DNA of 28,299 nt, taken from contig JAQGAU010000426.1 in the NCBI GenBank assembly GCA_034698045.1, positions 1 to 28,299 of the forward strand, written 5' to 3'. Each line of letters starts with the position of its first letter. Position 1 is the first letter of the stretch. The DNA is from Paramacrobiotus richtersi. Taxonomy: Eukaryota; Tardigrada; Eutardigrada; Parachela; Macrobiotidae. Below the pieces are notes generated by a model. The model was given only the letters and a program-made list of their open reading frames with translations, had not been told where the DNA came from and did no database searches. A program made the position numbers and the translations under genes. Below are positions 20,801 to 28,299 of the stretch, piece after piece.

Positions 20801-22637
20801 GGTACGCTCACTGAAGCTCTTGGCTATTATTAATTACAGTCATTTATCTATACGTTTTGATTACAGCTTCGTTCCATAAACCACGAGAACTTGATTAGGC
20901 TAGTTGGCCTAACAATCATACACACTGATAAAACAGCTCGGATTGGCGTGTTATTCGAAATGATGGAACGCGGCTGCCTGTATGACCTTTTCTCCTGCCT
21001 CATCAGCTGGGATACCTCTTTATCCTACTCGTTAATCCTAGATTTTCTAGAAGTAAATTATAATTCCGAGCTGAGATTGTTAGGATTGCTATTCACGTGT
21101 GATTTACTAGGGCTTACAATTCATACATTCTTCACCATTGGAATACCACGGAAACCTTTCCGGCCGTCACTGCCTTATTGATAAATTTTTTACTCTCAAG
21201 ATTGCTGGATTTGTCAACGTCAGGCTCCAGAACGCATTGCGAACAGCTTCGCCCGACATTGTTATTGTGAACCGGAAGCCAGATTCGACTGGCAGTTTAC
21301 CAGTCAGAGCGCTGCAGAAAGACGATATCTATGCAACCGGGGTAATCCTGTCTGAAATTTTCAGCAAGCACTCGGTTCCAGACAGAGGTGTGGTCGACTT
21401 GGCGTTTGTATAATCTTCAGCTGGCTGCTGACGTTAACGTATTGATGTGGTCTTAACATTTAGGAAGCGTGGGTACATTAACAACACAGAATGACTCTCC
21501 TCTTCGAGATTACGAACCAGTAATCCGGCAATGCCAGCACGCTAATCCAGAGGAAAGGCCAACGGTTAAAGACATCCGAAGTATGCTGGCTGAAATATCA
21601 TCCATTTTCTCGGCCCGCAAATCGGGAATAAAACTCGTGGATCGCATTCAAAGAAGACTGCTTGATTATGCCAGAGACCTGGAAACCGAAGTAGCTGTGA
21701 GAACCAAAAGTCTTGTAGAAGAAATGGAACAGTGCGACCGAATTATTGCACAATTTCTACCGCGGTACGGACGTCAGTTTATAGTATCACACATTCCCCA
21801 AGTTTCTTTTTTGTATAGACGGGTGGCTCGTCGCATTCGGGCGGGTGAAAGCGTCTTGGCCGAGTTGTACGACAGTGTGACAATCATGTTCATCCAGCTG
21901 TCTGGTTTCTCGACGCTAGTCAGCAATCCTGACACCCTGATAAACCTTGTGAGCGAAGCGGAGAGTAGCTTGGATCGACTCACATCGTCGTATTTGGATG
22001 ATGCATATAAGGTGGAAGCTGTAGATGATTCCTATTTGGTAAACATAATTCACGATACGAACAATTCGCATTCATTTAAACCAGTAATGACTATTATATA
22101 CGCAGGTGGTCAGTGGCTTACCGGTAAGGAATGGCAACCGCCATATCAGTGTTGTCCTGGATTTATCGATTCGGACGATGCAGGTTATCGGGCACTTTGC
22201 TCGGTATAACATCGAATTCAGAGCTGGCATCCACTCAGGTACTGAACGTCTGGAATGCCACTAGAAAAGTATAGTATATATATATAACTCTGCTTCTTTC
22301 TACTCAAGGTCCATGTGCAGCGGGAGTTGTCGGATTTCGTCGGCTTCGATACTGCATGTGAGCTGCACATCCCTATAGATCGTCAGCGAACATTATGCAG
22401 TGTGTTTCGATTTTTAGGTTTGGTGATACTGTAAATACCGCATCTCGGATTTGTTCCCATGGGCTACCAGGTCGCATCCATGTCAGCCAGTTTTCCGCTC
22501 ACATGGCGGCTGGTAATCCAGCTTTTCAGCTGGAGAACCGAGGAATACTGTCCATCAAGGGCAAAGGAGAGATGGAAACGTTTTGGTTGCTGCCTCCAAA
22601 TCCAGTAGATCAAACTGGGATTGACTCATTGTCGTAA
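17897..22637 (+). CDS. Receptor guanylate cyclase GC2 (half-active-site type), complete
   Basis: Paralogue of GC1; 19 exons give 1041 aa: 17897-18218, 18703-18766, 18820-19121, 19189-19232, 19306-19344, 19448-19528, 19587-19724, 19797-20024, 20092-20227, 20300-20384, 20445-20598, 20655-20801, 20867-21052, 21111-21387, 21464-21764, 21819-22038, 22106-22238, 22309-22357, 22418-22637. Start chosen because it opens a clear signal peptide (about 1-22) directly before the ligand-binding domain. TM about 457-479. The kinase-homology domain has Glu551 for the VAIK lysine (VSME) and AGFVN at the DFG position. The linker helix ends QFLPR (835). In the cyclase, metal Asp1 is Gln861 (MFIQLSGF); Glu901, Asp905, Cys968, Asn975 and Arg979 are kept. 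The catalytic loop VVSGLPVRNG is more canonical than in GC1. One intron present in GC1 and GC3 is absent here (exon 19797-20024), and it is the most divergent of the three. It ends in a 12-residue tail after WLLPPN. Confidence 0.93.
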
Positions 22638-22911
22638 TGCTGCATAGTCTAGCTGGGCCCAGATTCGAATTCTGCGATACATTGAACCAAAATTGGCCTA
22701 ATCGGTTTTGTTAATGATATGATAGTGATACCCTTAACGTTATTCGCCCATAAACTCCTTATGGGCGATGGATTGGTCAACCTAAGGTCATTTGTTTCAT
22801 ATGATTTTAGAACTTGCATATGGGGCGGCAGAAATGTTTATGTACAAAGTGCGAGTGACAGAAATAACCTTTTATGCCAAGTACTGCCTAATGAAGTGTT
22901 CACAGTGCACG

Positions 22912-23143
22912 GAGGTTGAAATCCAAACAACTGTTGATCAGATGACATTGTCTCCGGTAACTCATATCGTTGTGAGCCGCATAAACAGCAATGATCATAA
23001 GAAAAATAAGGAAGGCACTTGCTTTACACTAGATCGACGAATATGGACATATGTTATCCCATGAATACACGCCATGAATGTCGGTCGAATGGCACTACCA
23101 TCCCCGGAAAACGATAAGCAATCATTTTTGCTGATTCTGGATA
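22912..23143 (+). pseudogene. Decayed exon 1 of a further receptor cyclase copy
   Basis: The translation keeps the order of GC exon 1: VEIQTT against VELIAV, QMTLSP against QLTYLGP, IVVSRINS against VAVDYVNT, CFTL against NVTL, then WTY, LSHEYT and VEWHY against SHEYT and QWYY of GC1. Keeping this alignment needs a frameshift near 23053, a stop codon at 23075-23077 and another shift near 23120. No donor site follows and no second exon is found before the mobile-element zone. It lies 275 bp after the GC2 stop on the same strand. The resemblance was judged by eye and its first half is weak. Confidence 0.55.
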
Positions 23144-23262
23144 AAAACGTCGTATATGTATTCGAGCCGCAGACAATACCCTGTACCGTGTTTTAAACTA
23201 GGAAAGTGCACTCGCTCGTAGCGGGCACTGGGTGACCGAAGCGAAGAATGATTACGCGCGCG

Positions 23263-23332
23263 ATTTAATAATTTAATAACTTATCAGTTTTTTATGTTAT
23301 TTAATATTATTAATAAATAGTAAAAATACATA
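23263..23332. repeat. AT-rich low-complexity tract
   Basis: About 70 bp almost entirely A and T (ttaataatttaataac and similar), between the cyclase relic and the mobile-element remains. Confidence 0.6.
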
Positions 23333-23381
23333 AGAATAGTGACCGACCGACGGGCAGACATTGAGATCCACTTGAGCTGAG

Positions 23382-23410
23382 TATAGAAGACCTTCTCTCC
23401 GCTTCGGTCG
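23382..23410 (+). repeat. Left arm of outer inverted repeat
   Basis: Pairs with 24632-24660 in opposite orientation; 23 of 29 bases match, including the blocks TAGAAGACCT and CTTCGGTCG. A shorter direct relative of the right arm (GACCGAAGCGAAG) also occurs at 23234-23246. Confidence 0.6.
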
Positions 23411-23543
23411 GCGAACAAAATTTGTGACCCAAATCATTTTTGATTCTCACATTGGCAAGCATTTTGCCCGACTATTTTTTGTCATGGAATACGTACCTTA
23501 CTTATTCATCTTATTCATCTGTCACTGTTACTAAATATGGTAC

Positions 23544-23612
23544 CACTATAGGCACCGCCATACACCCCGTTTCACCCCCATTGCAACCCGAATCACTATA
23601 GGCACCCCTTTT
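23544..23612 (+). repeat. Left subterminal repeat block
   Basis: Two copies of ACTATAGGCACC (23544-23555 and 23595-23606), the second extended by CCTTTT, separated by C-rich sequence containing ACCCCGTTTCACCCCC. Confidence 0.75.
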
Positions 23613-24077
23613 AAAATTTTTTAAATTACGGTTACGAGCTAGTTACTGTAACGCGTATCGCTGCTACCATGCTTAATATCGTAATAAAATGGTGGCCTTC
23701 ATAAATATCTGCACTAGCTAAAATAGTACTGCGAGTATCCCCCTATTATGCGATACCGGTTACTTTGCTGCGCACTAGCTGAAATGAGTTCCAGAGCGCC
23801 ATCTCCTGTAGCACAGTAGTAATGACTTTGTAGTACATTTCTCGTCAGATAAAGCTGAAAACGACTCCCAGCAGAATGCTCGCGAAGACTGTGTTGTTTG
23901 CCTGCCTGGATCCTTGCCGAAAGGGCATTTAGATTGATAAAGCTTAAAGTCTGGGAAAACTAGCAGTTCAAGCAGTTTCCATTAATTTTTTTTTTCAGCT
24001 GTCATACTGTCACTTTATTGGCAAAGCCACAACAGTACAGAAGCCAGCGCATCGAGACTACTCCTGTACGTTAAAAT

Positions 24078-24320
24078 TCAAACATTGAAAAAACAACCGT
24101 AATCGTTACCAGACACCTTCGAACGGGCGGGTAGAGTACCCAAAACAGAAGCTGCATTTCCTTTAACTACTGCTAAACTAATGCGGTGCTTAATGAAAGC
24201 GGTCGATCTGGCCTCTCCTGTCAGTTCACGAATCTTGCGTCCGGCAAACTGGATGAGCTCAACAAAGGCGGAGCGAAGAGTTTCCAAGGTTTCGACCGCT
24301 ATGTTTCCATTAATTAATTC
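24078..24320 (-). pseudogene. Fragment resembling the C-terminus of a retroelement ORF
   Basis: A minus-strand open frame ends at 24078 and has no proper start. Readable blocks are NIAVETLETL, FAGRKIRELTGEARSTAF, RISLAVVKGNAASVLGTLP. From memory, this order (hydrophobic-VETLG, a helix, tGe-RS, RLS-a-qRGNA) is found after the reverse transcriptase region in some retroelement ORFs of animals and protists. No reverse transcriptase motifs precede it here; the frame runs straight into the subterminal repeats at 24321. It is therefore a captured or truncated piece and not a working gene. Confidence 0.4.
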
Positions 24321-24397
24321 AAAAGGGGTGCCTATAGTAAATGGGGTGCGAAAAGGGGTGCCTATAGTAAACGGGGGTGAAAGGGGGTGCCTATAGC
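24321..24397 (-). repeat. Right subterminal repeat block
   Basis: Three copies of a GGGGTGCCTATAG unit at 30-bp and about 29-bp spacing (24321, 24351 and 24380 starts), inverted relative to the left block. The first two are identical over 21 bp, AAAAGGGGTGCC then TATAGTAAA. Confidence 0.8.
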
Positions 24398-24631
24398 GAT
24401 TTCCTACTAAATAACGTAATTTTTTCTATTGCTGTAGAAAGCGGATAGCTGATCAGGCGTCCCAAGGAAGACCAACGGCTTTTCTTTGCTCAAATTAGTA
24501 TGAGGAAATCAGCAGGTCATCGCCACAGATTTATAATTCAGAACACAGGCAGATCAACAAAGCCTTAAAAAGGCAAATCGGTCACTCGCCAGACTCAAAA
24601 TATCAGCTTATCAGAAGCTCAAACTATTCAT

Positions 24632-24660
24632 CGACCGAAGTGAGGCGGAGGTCTTCTACA
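24632..24660 (-). repeat. Right arm of outer inverted repeat
   Basis: Reverse-complement relative of 23382-23410 (23/29). Both arms lie outside the inner TIR element, so the inner one may have inserted into an older repeat. Confidence 0.6.
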
Positions 24661-24831
24661 GGAGGTCCTGTATGCTCGCTTGCGACGACTTTCGTGTTGT
24701 TTGTCAGCCTGTCAGACGGCCCCGACGGAGTATAACAATTTTTGCTTCCCAAGACTAATATGACCATTGCTATCCGGTTTCTTCTCAGTGCTTATTTAAC
24801 AACAATTGCTCGTGTTGACGCCTTCAATGGC

Positions 24832-27800
24832 TCATTTGCAACCATTGAGCCAATAGGTTGTCATTTCATTCTTTCCCTTAATTGAGATGACACCCCGGCA
24901 TTCTGTTTCGAACAGCCCAACCTCGACCACCATTTTAGCCGTATAGTCAGACATTTGAATGCGATCTGGCTCTGCGGAAGAGCACATCCTCGAGGCGGTA
25001 TTGACAGTGTCACCAAATCTGTAAGAACGTCCTTGAAAACAATCGTCAGCTAGACCACGATCCGTTGCATCTTATGTCACCTACAGACAGTATCTTAACC
25101 GCCGAAATCCAACAATCCCCGCGGCACATGGACCTGAAAAGCAGTTACAGGTTTAGGTTATCATGCGAAATGCTATCGCACTTGATCAGTTACCGGAGTG
25201 AATCCCACTTTTGAATTGTAGACCATGCTGTGCAAACAGTCCTGGAGTCGACTGCTGTATTTTGATGGCGAGCTCAGCGGTCACTCTAACGTGCCGGTCG
25301 CCGTTTCCTACTGGCAGGCCACTTGCTACCTAAACGATCCAAATTAGAAGAATCGCAACTAAATAATGGATTGTCAGCATTTAACGCACCAAATAACAAT
25401 CGTCCACTGCTTCCACTTTATAGATTTCATCGAAAAATGAATCGATCAAGTGGTCAACGATAATTTCCGACTCGCTGATGACGTCAGTAATTGTTTTTGG
25501 AGGATTGTCCGCAACAAAGTTCGCAAAGCCGCACATTTGCGTAAACATAAGGGTGGCACAGTCGAAAAATTCCGCAGGGACGGATTTTCCGGCGCGAATC
25601 TGATTTACTACCCATCTGAAATATTTCTTTGTTTCACCTTGACGGTAATTTTAAGGCTGTCTACTCACGTTAGACAAATACTACGTGGGTACTTGATTAC
25701 TCATAACTGCAGAAAATTTGATGAATAAACCATATTCAAGAAACGCAACAATGTGATAATGTATGAAAGTTTACCGGGGAAGCAGCTGTGCGATGATTGC
25801 GTTACATCGATCCATCTCATCCAATAAATTTCTGGTTCGTATGCCCACTTCAGTCTCCAATTCTCGCGTGTAGCCAGCAAGCCGGTTTTGAACTTTATCG
25901 ATAAATTTCATCCTGGACTGACGGAATGAAAATGCGGCTGATTTCTTGGCCAAATTCTCCCTCAGCTGTTTAACGGATGGCCTTTCGTTTATGTCATTCT
26001 GCCAGCACAACGCCAAAACTTCTTGATATTCTTGGACGCATTCTGGTTGCGCCAGATTAATTTTCTCTGTCACAAACTTCCAGTTATACTTTTTGCTTTA
26101 TACTGTATGTTTCTAACCTAATTCTTCACACTTTTCTTTACCTAAGCTGTCCGTAGAAGAGCACCTTTGCTTTGCAAACAGCTCCCATAGCACCACACCA
26201 GCCGCGTAGATGTCCACTTTTTGGTTGAATATCACGGAAAGCGTGTTGCGCTTTGTAAATAAAGTCGTGTAAGCTGCGATGCAAGTACGTTCTCCGTTAG
26301 ATCCATGTATAGCGTCGTGAAGCCTAGAGTTAACTAGTCCACATATTTTTAAAGTAAAATTCTTGTCAACATGACAGTATAGACCGCATAAAGTCCCATG
26401 ATAGCTTAAGGCTGATGAATGAATGAACTGAACGCCCTGAAAGTGATATTCTGAACGTTAGGACCATAATAACGTAAGTAAAAGGGAGAGGTCGCTACCT
26501 CCAAAAAATCGTTTGCAAGCGAACTGATCAGTGCAATATCCAGTCTAATGATCCCATCGAATACAGCGTATATGCAGCCGCGTGCGGGCTGTTCCATGAT
26601 GATGCCGATACCACTAACGGTCTTCGCTTTAATGAAAGATATTCCATAAAGACGGGAAATGTTCTGATGGTTCAAGTTACGCAGCTAGAAAAAGACGAAA
26701 AAGATACAAACGTAATGACAAAGATCAACAGAAATGAATTTCTGTTCAAATCACGTTCTTATACTTTATCCATATGGGCCAAAAATGACCGATGAGATGC
26801 AATGCGATCCAGGGATTTTTCTTCCATTAACCTCTCAACTATCTCGATTATAACGTGAACTCCGTGAAGTTTGGCGGAAACAAACTTGCCATTCTGCAGA
26901 AAAGTAGCTTGGTTAATGGAGATTACGTTGTTTGCTTTCGTACCAAAGATGAAAAAGCAAGATAAAACCGTATAATTGTAATGACATTTCAACCTGCTAT
27001 TAACGTTTACGTACTGACAGACTGGAGCACATGATCGACTGGAAAAAAATAATATTCTGATGTGCTCTTGTTCAAATCTACTCATCGCTTTCTCTAAGAA
27101 TCCCATATGAAAAAAAACTGCAAATCAGACAATTGCTCACCAGGTATCGGGTTCTGACTTCTGTAGCGAAGCTCTTTCGTTCTAAACTTGAATGCATTGA
27201 AGTTGCGAAAAGCGACGGGATCCGTTCGAATTCCAACTGAGACTGGTTGACCCTCCACCATGTTGCCATGGTCTTTTCATTGGTTCGCTTGATCAGACTG
27301 TACAAAGTAGATCCAGCTAGTATTACAGCTGGTAACAGCACAACAGCCGTTGTGCACAAGAAAGCTATTGCCTACCAAACCGCTATGGCAATTATGATTA
27401 TGGAAAGTACAAGAACAGTTGGTATGGCTAACGCAGCCACCGAAATCCGTTTTTCTGGAACGAAGAGAAGATATCGCTACGGATGGGGAGCTGCGTAAAA
27501 CAAGGTATATTGTGTACCTTGTTGCACACAAACTGCGCGATCATTGTTGTACCCGCAAAATGGTTCGTTTGGAGGTGGCCATGTACCATTTGCCCAATGG
27601 GGAATTTCATACAGCTGAATCACGGGCGCGTTGCGAGCAGCATGTTTGTACAAAAATCTCTTTAAATAAAGAAGAAAATGTGTTCTACTAAACAAGCATG
27701 CTGGCCTGAAAATACGACAATGTATATCATATACCATTCGAACGGTACGTACATTTTGTGCGCCGTGTTCTTCAAAGCGCCATAGGTGCAAGTCCAGTTG

Positions 27801-28299
27801 CCGTCCTCCCTTTTCACCGATATAGATTTCAGTAACGTTGTTATCAAACGTTCGATTAAGAAACCGATTCGCTATGAATGTGCCGTTATTATACGAATTC
27901 CCGTAGCCATCTGTTGCCCACAAATCATTCATAACCTAGAAATAAAACTCGAAGATTTTGCCAGGTATGGTAAGTTCGACGTTGTACATAATTTTTTATA
28001 CCCTATGTCTTAGCAAAATCTTAATGCTTTCATGTGTCTCTTTGTACTGATAAACTGACAGCAGCAGTTTATTCATCACACCGACGGAAACGAAAAAGTA
28101 CGTTGAGTGCTGGTGCTATACAGGCCATATACTGAATAACCCATTATCAGTTCAAAACAGGGCCTGAGAAGGCCGTAACTTCCAACTGGAATCTGAATCT
28201 TACCTCAGACACCATCGTCACTGCACTATAGCAACCAAGCATCTGTAAGTACGGCTGCAAAATCAACGATAACGTTAGCAGAGTTTCCCTTTTCGAAAA
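24832..28299 (-). CDS. Receptor guanylate cyclase GC3 (half-active-site type), 5' end outside window
   Basis: Third paralogue, minus strand. Exons in transcript order: 28254-28204, 27935-27753, 27659-27518, 27454-27376, 27297-27141, 26893-26765, 26684-26499, 26436-26142, 26066-25775, 25615-25390, 25329-25194, 25133-25085, 25018-24832 (TGA at 24834-24832). The signal peptide and most of the ligand-binding domain lie beyond the right edge. Visible: membrane-proximal ectodomain ending CGYNNDRAVCVQQ, TM (27376-27454), kinase-homology domain, linker helix, cyclase domain. Nine of these exons equal GC1 exons in length. GC1 is its closest relative here. VAIK lysine is Glu (VIIE); metal Asp1 is Gln (MFTQMCGF, codon 25537-25539); the second Asp, KVE, RYC, and the N and R of NTASR are kept. 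The frame is intact throughout. It is tail-to-tail with GC2. Confidence 0.92.

Larger units (their letters stand above)
23538..24404. mobile_element. Probable TIR element with subterminal repeats and 9-bp target duplication
   Basis: Inverted ends share CTATAGGCACC: left at 23545-23555, right as its complement at 24387-24397. Inside each end the same motif recurs as ACTATAGGCACCCCTTTT, once more on the left (23595-23612) and twice more on the right (24321-24338 and 24351-24368 as complement). The 9-bp word TACTAAATA occurs at 23529-23537 and again at 24405-24413, immediately outside the inferred 867-bp element, which fits a target-site duplication. A 9-bp duplication would fit Mutator-like elements, while 8 bp would suggest hAT. 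The outermost few bases are degenerate. No transposase is present, so it would be non-autonomous; it carries a retroelement-like coding fragment. Confidence 0.6.

Noticed and set aside
22273-22288. TATA-rich run as a promoter
   Set aside because: It lies inside the small GC2 intron between exons ending 22238 and starting 22309, so a microsatellite-like tract is the simpler reading.
25450-25728. Plus-strand 92-residue open frame
   Set aside because: Complement of the GC3 cyclase exon 25615-25390; the minus strand carries the conserved motifs.
1-28299. tRNA or rRNA genes, CRISPR arrays, bacterial operon structure
   Set aside because: No tRNA-like fold or box B context, no rRNA-like stretch and no regular spacer-repeat array were seen. 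Split genes with GT-AG introns exclude a prokaryotic reading.

Overview
The window looks like nuclear DNA of an ecdysozoan animal with a compact genome. Genes are split by many very short GT-AG introns (about 50-80 bp), both strands are used, and gene types are animal-specific: receptor guanylate cyclases, an arthropod-type gustatory receptor and a rhodopsin-class amine-like GPCR. I favour a tardigrade, but that is inference; a search would settle it.

Layout, left to right. 1-3832 holds no confident gene. It contains a 34-bp hairpin, one exon-like stretch and a probable 1.39-kb element bounded by 42-bp inverted repeats. 3833-9602 (+) is a complete 20-exon receptor guanylate cyclase, here called GC1. 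9883-11708 (-) is a four-exon type II membrane protein with extracellular beta-sandwich-like domains. 12491-14353 (+) is a three-exon gustatory-receptor-like gene. 15027-15974 (-) is a single-exon amine-type GPCR. 17897-22637 (+) is a second complete receptor cyclase, GC2, in 19 exons. 22912-23143 (+) is a decayed first exon of a further cyclase copy. 23382-24660 is a nest of mobile-element remains: outer inverted repeats, an inner element with terminal and subterminal repeats and a candidate 9-bp target duplication, and a fragment resembling a retroelement ORF C-terminus. 24832 to the right edge (-) is a third receptor cyclase, GC3, with its 5' end outside the window.

Exons were joined by hand from splice sites, reading phase and comparison of the three cyclase paralogues. 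GC1 and GC2 close into uninterrupted frames of 1043 and 1041 codons, and most exon lengths are identical between copies.

Main result: all three cyclases share one unusual active site. The first metal-binding aspartate of the catalytic domain is glutamine in every copy. The second aspartate, the guanine-selecting Glu and Cys, and the transition-state Asn and Arg are all kept. This is the half-site pattern of the beta subunit of soluble guanylate cyclase. It suggests a lineage-specific family of receptor cyclases that are inactive as homodimers but could complete the active site of a canonical partner. With the gustatory receptor and GPCR beside them, the region reads as a chemosensory receptor neighbourhood.
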